From Actinacidiphila paucisporea (GTDB taxonomy: Bacteria; Actinomycetota; Actinomycetes; Streptomycetales; Streptomycetaceae), in the NCBI RefSeq assembly GCF_900142575.1, contig NZ_FRBI01000008.1, positions 124,001 to 188,000 of the forward strand: DNA of 64,000 bases, written 5' to 3'. How positions within the stretch are numbered: the first letter of the stretch is position 1; every line of letters starts with the position of its first letter. The notes under the pieces were generated by a model. It saw only the letters and a list, made by a program, of their open reading frames with translations, made no database searches and was not told where the DNA came from. Both the position numbers and the translations under genes were made by a program. This document shows, piece after piece, positions 17,868-25,961 of this stretch.

Positions 17868-18464
17868 ATGGCAGAGCACACGCACCGCACGCCCGAGACG
17901 CTGACCGAGGAGCAGGCCGCCCGCATGCTCGCGGACATGAACGACGTCATCCGGGCCGGCGAGGAGATGCGCAAGCTGCGTACGGAGATGATCAGGGTCT
18001 TCGCCGGCTTCGGCTGGACCCAGGACAAGATCGCCCGGCTCACCGAGGTCAGCCAGCCCGCGGTGTCCAAGCAGATGGCCAGGCACCGCACGGGCGAGCA
18101 GCCGCCCCCGCTAGGGCTCGACCTCGACCAGCACGACACGCCCTGGCTCGAAGGGCGGCTGTGGGCGCTAGCCGAGGCGATCGCCGAGACCTGCGACGCG
18201 GCCGCCTGCGCACGCCTGGTCCACGCCATGGCCAGGGGCCGCAGGCGCTTCACCCCGCAGCACGTGGACGAGCTGCGCCGGCTGGTCGAGGAGGACCTGC
18301 GGCTGCGCCACGCGGAACTGCCCGCCGGCTACCGGGCCGCGTACGACACGATCAGCCGCGGCCTCGACGTGCCCGCCACCGCGCCCGCCGCCCCCGCCGC
18401 GCCGGCCTCGGTGCGCCGCGCGCTGGCCCGCCAGGTCCAGCGCGACCGGCTCGCCGGGGGCTGA
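17868..18464 (+). CDS. HTH-domain transcriptional regulator
   Basis: A 198-residue protein whose helix-turn-helix is GFGWTQDKIARLTEVSQPAV followed by SKQMARH, near residues 45-75. The N-terminal helix (EEQAARMLADMNDVIRAGEE) may support dimerisation. The C-terminal 120 residues are helical, rich in Arg and Ala, with no recognised ligand domain and a Pro/Ala-rich tail. The ATG at 17868 is preferred to an upstream frame extension that would run through the operator. It faces the hydrolase gene, its likely target. Confidence 0.8.
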   Translation: MAEHTHRTPETLTEEQAARMLADMNDVIRAGEEMRKLRTEMIRVFAGFGWTQDKIARLTEVSQPAVSKQMARHRTGEQPPPLGLDLDQHDTPWLEGRLWALAEAIAETCDAAACARLVHAMARGRRRFTPQHVDELRRLVEEDLRLRHAELPAGYRAAYDTISRGLDVPATAPAAPAAPASVRRALARQVQRDRLAGG

Positions 18465-18476
18465 CCGCCCCCGCGG

Positions 18477-19094
18477 TCACAGGCTCGCGAAGAGCCCCTC
18501 CAGCGGGGCCGGCACGCGGTCGGGGTCGAGCGCCTCGACCAGGACGCGGCCGTAACGGATCTTGCGCCCCTTCTTCGTCCCGAGGAAGCGCCGCAACCGC
18601 TGCTCCGCGGTGCGGCCGCGCTGGGCCGGCTGGCCCAGGAAGGTCTGCAGCGCCCGCGCGTCGCCCTCCGCCCGGACCAGCTCGGCCACCCGGGCCGCGC
18701 CCAGGGCCCGGATCAGCTCGTCCTCCAGGTCCGCCGCGCACACGAAGAAGTCGCGCTCCGGCAGGCCGGCCGCCGCCAGCGCGCGGGCGTAGAAGCGGCG
18801 CTCACCCTCGTCGCACAGCCCCGTCAGGCGCAGGCCGAGGCCCGCCGGCCCGAGCAGCCGGACGAAGCGCCCGACGCTCATCGCGCCGCCCATCGGCAGC
18901 ACGCAGACCCCCTCGGCCGCCAGGTCCCTGCCGCGGCTCGCGGCCAGCGCGTCGACCGCGGCGGCGTCGCTCGGCCCTTCGAGCAGGACCGCCGTCGTCG
19001 CCGGCAGCGGCCCCGCCAGCTCGCGGGCCCGGTCGCCGGGGCCACCGGCCGCCCACGCGGTGACCGCCTCGCGGAACGCCGCCATGTCAGCCAT
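18477..19094 (-). CDS. Stand-alone TOPRIM (OLD-nuclease-like) protein
   Basis: A 205-residue protein with the TOPRIM pattern: VLLEGPSDAAAVDALAASRG gives the conserved Glu and the Ser-Asp pair, VLPMGGAMSVGRF the following strand and glycine, and TGLCDEGERRFYARAL the acidic strand. FVCAADLEDELIRALG resembles the segment after TOPRIM in OLD-family nucleases. The ATPase domain normally preceding TOPRIM in OLD proteins is absent, so this is the isolated catalytic half. The C-terminus is Arg/Lys-rich and may bind nucleic acid. It converges tail to tail on the HTH gene with a 12-bp gap. Confidence 0.8.
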   Translation of the reverse strand: MADMAAFREAVTAWAAGGPGDRARELAGPLPATTAVLLEGPSDAAAVDALAASRGRDLAAEGVCVLPMGGAMSVGRFVRLLGPAGLGLRLTGLCDEGERRFYARALAAAGLPERDFFVCAADLEDELIRALGAARVAELVRAEGDARALQTFLGQPAQRGRTAEQRLRRFLGTKKGRKIRYGRVLVEALDPDRVPAPLEGLFASL

Positions 19095-19169
19095 GGCAGG
19101 AGTCTGCCCCCTCCGCGGCCACCGCGGTACGGGATTTCCCCCGTCAGGGCGGCCCCAGCGCCCCGGTCC

Positions 19170-20288
19170 TCACAGGCCGCCGCCCGTGGCGCCGCCGTTC
19201 ATCGCCGCGTGGAAGGGGTCGCCGGGACCGACCTCACCGGCCTTCACGGTGGTGTCGGTGAAGGCGGACTTGTAGAGCGCGGCGGCCAGTTCGAGACTCG
19301 TGCGCCCGTCCGCGCCGCTGGCCCGCGGCCGCCGCCCGGCCCGCAGGTCGGCGACCAGCGGGCGCAGCTGGGCCAGGTGGGAGCTGGGCACGTTCTCACC
19401 CATGCCGCGCCAGGCGGCCAGCTCCTCCAGGGCGACGTCGGGCGCGGGGGTGATCCGCCAGTCGTCGTTGGAGTGCTGGTAGAGGTGGGTCAGCTCCACG
19501 GTGGCCCGCTCGCAGTCGATCCTTATCCGGCTCACCTCCTGCGGGCTGAGCACGCTGTTGACCACGGTGGCCAGCGCGCCGCTCTCGAAGCGCACCAGCG
19601 CGGTCGACACGTCCTCGGTCTCCACGTCGTGCACCAGCCGCCCGGTCATGGCCCGTACCTCGGACCACGGCCCGAGGAGGTCGAGCAGCAGGTCCATCTG
19701 GTGGATGCCGTGGCCCATGGTGGGGCCGCCGCCCTCCGCGGCCCAATTGCCGCGCCAGGGCACCCGGTAGTAGTCCGCGCCGCGGTACCAGGTGGTCTGG
19801 CAGTGGGCGACCAGCGGCCGGCCCATCGCCCCGCGGGCGATCAGCGACCGGATGTGGCCGGCGCCCGAGCCGAACCGGTGCTGGAAGACGATCGCCGCGT
19901 ACGGCCCGCCGTCACCGCCCTCGGCCGCCTCCATGGCGGCGTACTCCGCCAGCGAGCGCGACGGCGGCTTCTCGCACCACACCCACGCACCCGCCCGCAG
20001 CGCCGCCACCGCTTGCTCGCGGTGCACCGCGGGCGGCGTGCAGACGCTCACCAGGTCGGGGCGCTGCTCGGCGAGCAGCTTGCCGAGGTCGGTGTAGGCG
20101 TACGGCACGGAGCCCGCGGAGCAGAAGGCGCGGCAGGCCGCCTCGTCGATGTCGAAGGCCGCGACGACCTCCACCTCGCCGCCCAGCGCGCGGTAGGCCG
20201 GCAGATGCGCCTCGCGCGCGATGGCGCCCGTCCCGACGATCGCGACCCGTACCGGCCGGCCCTCCAGGCCGCTGGTGCGCTCAGGCAT
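19170..20288 (-). CDS. Gfo/Idh/MocA family sugar dehydrogenase
   Basis: NAD(P)-dependent oxidoreductase of 372 residues. The N-terminal Rossmann fold has VAIVGTGAIAREAHLPAYRA, the conserved cofactor-domain end has WVWCEKPPSRSLAEY with the EKP motif, and a C-terminal alpha/beta domain contains GGGPTMGHGIHQMDLLLDLL, which supplies the His of the usual catalytic site. It is the last gene of the sugar ABC transporter operon and its ATG overlaps the stop of the DUF624 gene, so it probably acts on the imported sugar or its product. The substrate is unknown. Confidence 0.9.
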   Translation of the reverse strand: MPERTSGLEGRPVRVAIVGTGAIAREAHLPAYRALGGEVEVVAAFDIDEAACRAFCSAGSVPYAYTDLGKLLAEQRPDLVSVCTPPAVHREQAVAALRAGAWVWCEKPPSRSLAEYAAMEAAEGGDGGPYAAIVFQHRFGSGAGHIRSLIARGAMGRPLVAHCQTTWYRGADYYRVPWRGNWAAEGGGPTMGHGIHQMDLLLDLLGPWSEVRAMTGRLVHDVETEDVSTALVRFESGALATVVNSVLSPQEVSRIRIDCERATVELTHLYQHSNDDWRITPAPDVALEELAAWRGMGENVPSSHLAQLRPLVADLRAGRRPRASGADGRTSLELAAALYKSAFTDTTVKAGEVGPGDPFHAAMNGGATGGGL

Positions 20289-20940
20289 CGGAGTCCTCCG
20301 GCAGGCTCGCGTTCCGGTTGCGGGCGACGACGGCCGAGACCGCGAAGGCGAGAGGTCCGGCCATGAAGCCGGCGAAGGCCGGCACGATGGCGATCAGCGC
20401 GGCCGTGAAGGCCATCGCGGTCACCACCAGCGGCAGCGTGGACAGAGTCGCCCGCGCGTGCTCCGCGGCGTCGCGGACCGCGTCCCGCCAGGTCAGACCC
20501 GCACCGGCACGGCAGGCGACCGCCAGCAGCACGAAGCCCGCGAGCAGCCCGCCGAGCAGCACCAGTGCCGCCGCCTCCAGCGCGTAGCCGGGCATCCGGG
20601 CGCCGAGGACCACATGGACCTCGAACCAGGTCGCCGCGGCCACCGCGAGCAGCACGCCCTCCACCGCGAGGCCGGCCGACAGGTCCCGGCGTACGACGGC
20701 GGCGAAGGTGCGCAGCAGCGGCAGTTCCCGCTTGCGGTGCCAGCCCGCGACCACCTCGGCCGCGGCGCACCACGCGGCGCCGGCGGTGACCACCGGCAGC
20801 GCGAACAGCAGGAAGAGCGCTCCGACGGCCATCGTCTCGGCCGCCGTCCGCACCTGCTCGCCCCGCTCGGGGCTCAGCGCCCAGCCCGGCCGCCCCCGGC
20901 GGCGGGCGTCCGGCGATCCCTGGAAAGCCATCGGCGTCAT
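20281..20940 (-). CDS. DUF624 (YesL-like) membrane protein
   Basis: Membrane protein of 219 residues with about five hydrophobic segments, for example AVGALFLLFALPVVTAGAAW and ALIAIVPAFAGFMAGPLAFA. This layout, with a polar loop after the second helix (AGWHRKRELPLLRTF), fits the DUF624/YesL family. These proteins accompany carbohydrate ABC transporters, including the rhamnogalacturonan yes locus of Bacillus subtilis. Its molecular function is not established. ATGA overlap with the upstream permease gene shows translational coupling; the ATG at 20940 is used for that reason, with a second Met three codons on. Confidence 0.85.
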   Translation of the reverse strand: MTPMAFQGSPDARRRGRPGWALSPERGEQVRTAAETMAVGALFLLFALPVVTAGAAWCAAAEVVAGWHRKRELPLLRTFAAVVRRDLSAGLAVEGVLLAVAAATWFEVHVVLGARMPGYALEAAALVLLGGLLAGFVLLAVACRAGAGLTWRDAVRDAAEHARATLSTLPLVVTAMAFTAALIAIVPAFAGFMAGPLAFAVSAVVARNRNASLPEDSDA

Positions 20941-21833
20941 CCCTTCAGACCGCTGGACGTGGCCCCGTCGACCAGCAGCCGCTGGAAGGCGAGGAAGAAC
21001 AGGAACACCGGCAGCAGCGCCAGGATCGACATCGCCATCATCGGGCCGTACGACGTCGCCCCGGTCTGGTCGACGAAGAGCGACAGACCGATCGGCACGG
21101 TGAACCTGTCGGTGTCGTTGAGATACACCAGTTGCGTGAAGAAGTCGTTCCACGTCCAGATGAAGCTGAAGATCGCGCTGGTGATCAGCGCCGGCCGGGT
21201 CAGCGGCAGCAGGATGTAGAGGAACGTGCGGTACGGGCCGCAGCCGTCGATCCTGGCCGCCTCGTCGATCTCCCGCGGGATGCCGCGCATGAACTGGACC
21301 ATCAGGAAGATGAAGAAGGCCTCGGTGGCCAGGAACTTCGGCGCGACGATCGGCAGGTCGGTGTTGATCCAGCCGAACTGCTTGAAGATGGCGTACTGCG
21401 GCACGATCAGCACGTGGTAGGGCAGCAGGATCGTCACCACCATGCCCGCGAAGAGCACGGACCGCCCGCGGAATTCCAGCCGGCTGAAGGCGTACGCGGC
21501 GAACGAGCAGGACAGCAGGGTGCCCACCACCGCGAGCACCGAGATGAACAGGGAGTTGAGGAAGAACCTCCCGAAGGTGACCCCCGGGTTGGCGTGCCAG
21601 CCGTCGGGGAAATTCTGCAGCGTCCAGTGCAGCGGCCAGGGCCGGTTGGACGTGACGATCTCGGTGGCCGGCTTGAAGGACGTGCCCAGCATCCAGATGA
21701 CCGGGTAGATCACCACGAGGACGATGACCACGACCCCCACGTGCCACAGCACCGTACGGCCGGGCCGCCGCCCGGCGTTCCGGCGCGCGGCGGCCGGTGG
21801 ACCGGGCAGCGCGGCCGCGGTACGACTGCTCAT
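20937..21833 (-). CDS. Sugar ABC transporter permease, MalG type
   Basis: Inner-membrane permease of 298 residues with six predicted helices. The EAA loop that contacts the ATPase is EIDEAARIDGCGPYRTFLYI, and the preceding region (FLMVQFMRGIPR) is typical of MalG-like subunits. The N-terminal 25 residues are Ala/Pro/Arg-rich and cytoplasmic. The start overlaps the stop of the partner permease by 4 bp. No ATPase gene lies in the window, as is common in streptomycetes, where a shared MsiK-type ATPase serves many sugar importers. Confidence 0.93.
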   Translation of the reverse strand: MSSRTAAALPGPPAAARRNAGRRPGRTVLWHVGVVVIVLVVIYPVIWMLGTSFKPATEIVTSNRPWPLHWTLQNFPDGWHANPGVTFGRFFLNSLFISVLAVVGTLLSCSFAAYAFSRLEFRGRSVLFAGMVVTILLPYHVLIVPQYAIFKQFGWINTDLPIVAPKFLATEAFFIFLMVQFMRGIPREIDEAARIDGCGPYRTFLYILLPLTRPALITSAIFSFIWTWNDFFTQLVYLNDTDRFTVPIGLSLFVDQTGATSYGPMMAMSILALLPVFLFFLAFQRLLVDGATSSGLKG

Positions 21834-22801
21834 CGGTTTCCTCCATCCCCGTAGAAGACCCAGACCCTGGAGACCCTGAACATCAGCGCGGTCAGCACCG
21901 CGACAGCCGCCAGCAGGACCCAGGCCATGGCGGACGCGTAGCCGAACTGGAAGTCGGTGAAGCCCTTCTGGTACAGGTACAGCGTGTAGAAGAGCGTGGA
22001 GTCCGCGGGCCCGCCGGTGCCGCCGCTGATCACGAACGCCGGGGTGAAGGCCTGGAAGGAGTTGATCGTCTCCAGCAGCACGTTGAAGAAGATGACCGGC
22101 GACAGCATCGGCAGCGTGATGTGCCGGAACCGCTCCCACTTGTTGGCGCCGTCGACGTCCACCGCGTCGTACAGCTCCGACGGGATCTGCTTCAGACCGG
22201 CCAGGAAGATCACCATCGGCGCCCCGAACTGCCAGCAGGCCAGCAGGATGATGGCGGGCAGCGCCCAGCTCGGGTCGTTGATGAAGTCGGTCTTCGGCAG
22301 TCCCAGCGAGGCGAGCCCGTCGCTCACCGCGCCGCCCTGCGAGAACAGTGAGCGCCACACCAGCGCCACGGCCACGCTCGTCCCCAGCAGCGACGGCAGG
22401 TAGAACAGCGAGCGGTAGACCCCGATGCCGCGCCGCTTGCGGTTCAGCAGCATCGCCACACCCAGCGCGAGCGCGAGCTTGACCGGCGTCACCACGACGA
22501 CGTAGATCAGCGTCACGCGCACCGAGTGCATGAAGCGGGGGTCGGCCGTGAACATCTGGTGGTAGTTGGCGAAGCCGACCCACTTCGGCGACTGCAGCAG
22601 GTCGTAGTTCGTGAACGAAAGATACAGCGAGTACACCAGCGGCCCGATAGTGAAGATCGCGATCCCGGCGAGCCAGGGCAGCAGAAATACATAACCGGCG
22701 GTTCGATCGGCGAAGCCCTGCTTCCGATTCGTGCGGTGTTCCCTCGTCGCAGGCGTCGGCGACGCCGATGCCCGCTTGTCAAGCCTGGCCGTCGAACTCA
22801 C
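21830..22801 (-). CDS. Sugar ABC transporter permease, MalF/UgpA type
   Basis: Inner-membrane permease of 323 residues. After a charged N-terminus of about 30 residues comes YVFLLPWLAGIAIFTIGPLV, the first helix typical of MalF/UgpA subunits, followed by YSLYLSFTNYDLLQSPKWVG. The EAA loop is ELYDAVDVDGANKWERFRHI followed by TLPMLSP. It forms the heterodimeric channel with the next gene and would take substrate from the lipoprotein encoded 42 bp upstream. Confidence 0.93.
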   Translation of the reverse strand: MSSTARLDKRASASPTPATREHRTNRKQGFADRTAGYVFLLPWLAGIAIFTIGPLVYSLYLSFTNYDLLQSPKWVGFANYHQMFTADPRFMHSVRVTLIYVVVVTPVKLALALGVAMLLNRKRRGIGVYRSLFYLPSLLGTSVAVALVWRSLFSQGGAVSDGLASLGLPKTDFINDPSWALPAIILLACWQFGAPMVIFLAGLKQIPSELYDAVDVDGANKWERFRHITLPMLSPVIFFNVLLETINSFQAFTPAFVISGGTGGPADSTLFYTLYLYQKGFTDFQFGYASAMAWVLLAAVAVLTALMFRVSRVWVFYGDGGNR

Positions 22802-22843
22802 CAGCTTCCTCCTTCTCCTGTCAGGCCCCTGGGCGAACGGCCG

Positions 22844-24154
22844 TCAGCTGCCGAGGATCTGCTCGGCCTGCTGCATGAAGGAGCCGCCGCCGTCGGCGGG
22901 GCTCTGCTGGCCGAAGCTGACGCCGCCGTAGATGCGCTGCATCAGGGTGATCAGCTGGCCGTCGCCCTTCGGCGGGGCGGTCGGCGTCGCCGCCAGCTGC
23001 GAGGCGTTGGCCGCCTCGAAGTCGGCGACGACCTTGTCGTTGCCGGTGGCGGTGGCCGCCAGCTGCTTGCGCACGGCGACGTTGGGGAAGAGTCCGCGGC
23101 TGGTGCCCAAGGCGGCGCCCGCCGCCGGGTCGTTGATCAGGAAGCTCAGCAACTTGGCCGCCTCGGCGGGGTGCTTGGACTTGGAGTAGACCGACAGCAG
23201 CATCGACGGCTTGGCGTACATCCCCGTCCGGCCGCCGACCGTCGGCAGCGGCACCAGCGCCAGCTTGTCCTTGGTCGCGGCCGCGTGGCTGGCGTAGATG
23301 CTGTCGTAGTCCCACTCGGCGGCAGCGGTGCCCTTGGCCAGCGGGTCCTCGGCGGGGCCGTTGGTCAGCGTGGCGGTCAGGTTCGCCGCCGTCGCCGCAC
23401 CGGACTTGCGCAGGTTGTCGCAGTACGTCCAGAAGGCCGCCAGCTCGTCCTTGCCGAAGCCGAGCTTGCCCTCGGGGGTGTAGAGCTGCTTGCCCTGCTG
23501 GAGCAGCCAGGACTGGAAGGCGGCCCAGGTGGTGCCGGGGTCGGTGATGCCGTACAGCTTCCCGCCGGACTTGGCCTTCACCTCGGCGCCGTACGTCGCC
23601 ACGTCGTCCCACGTCCAGCCCGCCTTCGGGACGGCCACGCCGAGGGCTTCGAGCTTGGTGACGTCCACGACGATGCTCTGCGTGGCCTGCCCGAAGGGGA
23701 TCGCGACCTGCTTGGCGCCGGCCTTGCCGCTGCCGGCGAACTTCGGGTCGAGCCCGGAGATGCCGACGGCGCCGGGACCGGCGGCCAGGTCCAGCAGGGT
23801 GTTGCTCTGCGCGTACTGGCTCTGGTTGCCCCAGTCGATCTGCATCAGGTCGGGCGCGCCGCCGCCGGCTATCTGGGTGGCGAGCTTCTGGTTGTACGGC
23901 CCGAAGGTGGCGTACTGCGTGCTCACCGTGATGGTCGGGTTGGCCTTCTCGAAGGCCGCGACGGCGGCCTGGGTGGCCTTGGCCCGGGAGGCGTCGCCCC
24001 ACCAGGAGAAGGACAGTTTGACCTTGCCGCCGGAGCCGCCCGAGCCGCCGGAACCCCCTCCGCACGCGGTGAGCGACAGCGACGCGACCACTGCCGCGGC
24101 GACGGCTGTGACCTGGACCGAGCGACGGTGCGCGGTGGTGGTCTGGGTTCTCAT
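22844..24154 (-). CDS. Sugar-binding lipoprotein of an ABC transporter
   Basis: Extracellular solute-binding protein, 436 residues, anchored as a lipoprotein: the signal peptide ends in ASLSLTACGGG, making Cys31 the lipidated residue. A Gly/Ser spacer leads to the mature domain beginning KVKLSFSWWGDASRA, typical of the oligosaccharide-binding family 1. Trp-rich patches (WTWDDVATYG, WAAFQSWLLQQG) may stack on sugar rings. It starts the five-gene operon with two permeases, a YesL-like protein and a dehydrogenase. A LacI-type palindrome lies about 100 bp before the start. The neighbourhood suggests pectic oligosaccharides, but this is inferred from context. Confidence 0.92.
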   Translation of the reverse strand: MRTQTTTAHRRSVQVTAVAAAVVASLSLTACGGGSGGSGGSGGKVKLSFSWWGDASRAKATQAAVAAFEKANPTITVSTQYATFGPYNQKLATQIAGGGAPDLMQIDWGNQSQYAQSNTLLDLAAGPGAVGISGLDPKFAGSGKAGAKQVAIPFGQATQSIVVDVTKLEALGVAVPKAGWTWDDVATYGAEVKAKSGGKLYGITDPGTTWAAFQSWLLQQGKQLYTPEGKLGFGKDELAAFWTYCDNLRKSGAATAANLTATLTNGPAEDPLAKGTAAAEWDYDSIYASHAAATKDKLALVPLPTVGGRTGMYAKPSMLLSVYSKSKHPAEAAKLLSFLINDPAAGAALGTSRGLFPNVAVRKQLAATATGNDKVVADFEAANASQLAATPTAPPKGDGQLITLMQRIYGGVSFGQQSPADGGGSFMQQAEQILGS

Positions 24155-24254
24155 GGGAGGTGCCTTTCTGGGAAGTGCCTGATTTCGGGTGACGGGGGGG
24201 CGGTGCGGGGGTGCGGCCGGCCGCGTGCACGGCGGCCGGCGGTGCATGCGGGGG

Positions 24255-24266
24255 TAAGCGCTTGCA
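24255..24266. promoter_or_regulatory. LacI-type operator upstream of the sugar ABC operon
   Basis: TAAGCGCTTGCA contains the palindrome AAGCGCTT, the core recognised by many LacI-family repressors. It lies between the enolase-family gene and the solute-binding gene. The same AAGCGCTTGC string occurs at 28775-28784 before the rhamnogalacturonan lyase gene. Confidence 0.6.
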
Positions 24267-24318
24267 CTGCGGGCGTGCGGACGGCGGCGAGGCGATGGCC
24301 CGGTTCAGCGCGGTGCGG

Positions 24319-25494
24319 TCACCAGGACCTGACCGTTTCCGCCTCGATGTAGTCCAGGTCGAAGCTCTCGCCGAGGCCCGGCTCGGGGCTGAGGTGGACG
24401 TAGCCCTCGGCGTCGATCGGGTCCACGGCTCGGGTCAGGTGCGGTGGCACCTCGTCGAAGTCGTGGAAGGGGTGCAGCAGGCCGCGTTCGTACCAGCGGC
24501 TGTTGGAGACCGCCCCCAGCACGGCGAGCGTGCCCGCGCCGCCGCCGTGCATCTCGCAGTCCATGCCGAAGGCCTCGGCGAGCTGCACGGTCTTGAGCGC
24601 GGGGCCGATACCGCCGGCGGTGTGCACCCCGATCCTGAGGATGTCGCAGGCGCCGGCCATGACCCACTCGGCTCTGGCCTGCAACCGGCCCTCGACGCTC
24701 TCCGGGCCGATGACCAGGGTGTCCAACTGGTCGGCGAGCCAGCGGTAGGACTGGGTGGAGTGCTCCTCCATCGGCTCCTCGAACCAGTGGAAGCCCAGCC
24801 TGTCCAGCGCGCGCCCCAGGTCGAGCGCGTCGGACCGGCTGTACCAGTGGTTGGCGTCCAGCATCAGCGGTACGTCGGGTCCGACCGCCTCGCGGACCGC
24901 CGCGCAGGCCCTGATGTCCATCGCCACGCTGGGCGCGAAGGACACCGGCGGCATCCAGGTGTGCAGCTTGATCCCGTGGTAGCCGTCCGCGACCAGCTTC
25001 TCCGCGAAGGAGGCGTAGTCCTCGGGGGTGGCGAGCCCGCCGGGGATCTCGTCGCCGCACATCGTGCTTCCGTAGGCGGGGACGCGGTCGCGCATCCCGC
25101 CGAGCAGCTTCCACACCGGGAGCCCGAGCCGCCGCCCCGCCAGGTCCCACAGCGCCTGCTCGACGGCGGCGAGCGTACGGTCGCCCAGCGTGCCGGCGCT
25201 GCCCCGCTGCCGCCGCGCCAGCTCCTGCCACAACCGCGCCCGGTCGAACGGATCCTGCCCGAGCAGCACCGGCCGTACGTGGTGCGCGAGTTGGTCCTCG
25301 CCGGTATGAGCGGCGCCGGCCAGGCAGCGCCCCTGGTTGCCCTCGCTGTCGGTGAGCGTGAGCAGCACCCGGTTCACGCTCCGCCGGTCTCCGGGGTGGG
25401 CGTGCCCGTCGGAATCGCTCACCAGCCGGGTCGTCGTACGGAACAGCCGGGCCGACACGGCCACGATCGTGGTGGGAGCTATACCGGACACCAT
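24319..25494 (-). CDS. Enolase-superfamily sugar-acid dehydratase/racemase (mandelate racemase subgroup)
   Basis: Cytosolic Mg2+ enzyme of about 391 residues. An N-terminal capping domain ends near AVEQALWDLAGRRLGLPVWK, and the barrel carries the catalytic and metal-binding elements. These are HGIKLHTWMPP, a K-x-H form of the K-x-K base motif, the ligand strands LMLDANHWY, FHWFEEPME and VIGPESVEGR, and DCEMHGGGAG with the general-base His. Four in-frame Met codons exist; the one at 25494 is preferred because GAGGGG stands just before it and the earlier ones overlap a TGAAC-GTA-GTTCA palindrome. Neighbouring uronate dehydrogenase suggests an aldarate or aldonate substrate, unproven. Confidence 0.85.
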   Translation of the reverse strand: MVSGIAPTTIVAVSARLFRTTTRLVSDSDGHAHPGDRRSVNRVLLTLTDSEGNQGRCLAGAAHTGEDQLAHHVRPVLLGQDPFDRARLWQELARRQRGSAGTLGDRTLAAVEQALWDLAGRRLGLPVWKLLGGMRDRVPAYGSTMCGDEIPGGLATPEDYASFAEKLVADGYHGIKLHTWMPPVSFAPSVAMDIRACAAVREAVGPDVPLMLDANHWYSRSDALDLGRALDRLGFHWFEEPMEEHSTQSYRWLADQLDTLVIGPESVEGRLQARAEWVMAGACDILRIGVHTAGGIGPALKTVQLAEAFGMDCEMHGGGAGTLAVLGAVSNSRWYERGLLHPFHDFDEVPPHLTRAVDPIDAEGYVHLSPEPGLGESFDLDYIEAETVRSW

Positions 25495-25516
25495 AGCGCC
25501 CCTCATTTCATCCATG

Positions 25517-25529
25517 TGAACGTAGTTCA
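25517..25529. promoter_or_regulatory. TGAAC-GTA-GTTCA palindrome before the enolase-family gene
   Basis: A perfect 5+5 inverted repeat with a 3-base centre lies just upstream of the preferred start codon, in a position suited to repression. The size resembles GntR-type operators, but the regulator is unknown. Confidence 0.4.
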
Positions 25530-25587
25530 TCGCTCTAGATGGTTGGGGACGCTACGGGGCCTCCGTCAGCAACGTCAATAGGCTGCG

Positions 25588-25600
25588 TTGAATCGATTTT
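25588..25600. promoter_or_regulatory. LacI-type site (TTGAATCGATTTT) in the enolase/uronate dehydrogenase gap
   Basis: TTGAATCGATTTT is close to the TGAATCGATTCA palindrome used by several LacI-family regulators. The related TATGAATCGATGCA lies at 25790-25803. The two sites are about 200 bp apart within the 467-bp divergent gap that separates the enolase-family gene from the uronate dehydrogenase gene. The rest of that gap shows no convincing gene. Confidence 0.45.
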
Positions 25601-25789
25601 GCACCGGGGATGGCCTCGGCGTCGAGAGGTGCGGCAGGATTGCCCGATCCCGCGATCGCGACTGCCGACCACCGTCTGACCGGGGCGTAGGCCGTGCGGG
25701 TCGGGCTGGCGCCTGGGCCCTGCGGGAGCCCGCGACGACCGGACCTCGGCGCGGGGTCGAACCCGTGGCGTGCGAACGTATGGATGCGG

Positions 25790-25803
25790 TATGAATCGAT
25801 GCA
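25790..25803. promoter_or_regulatory. Second LacI-type site (TATGAATCGATGCA) upstream of uronate dehydrogenase
   Basis: Shares the core TGAATCGAT with the site at 25588 and lies about 160 bp before the uronate dehydrogenase start. Two copies in one divergent promoter could allow looping. Confidence 0.4.
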
Positions 25804-25961
25804 GAGGTGCCGGCACGCTCCCGCAGGTGGGCGGGGGCCGGGCCGCCGCGGGCCGGGCGCGGCACGGGCCACCGGATGCCCGCGGGGGCCTGGTCCCGGC
25901 GTGGCAGCAGCAGCCGCAACCGCCGCCGCACCACCCGTATTACACGAACGAGGTCGCAGAC

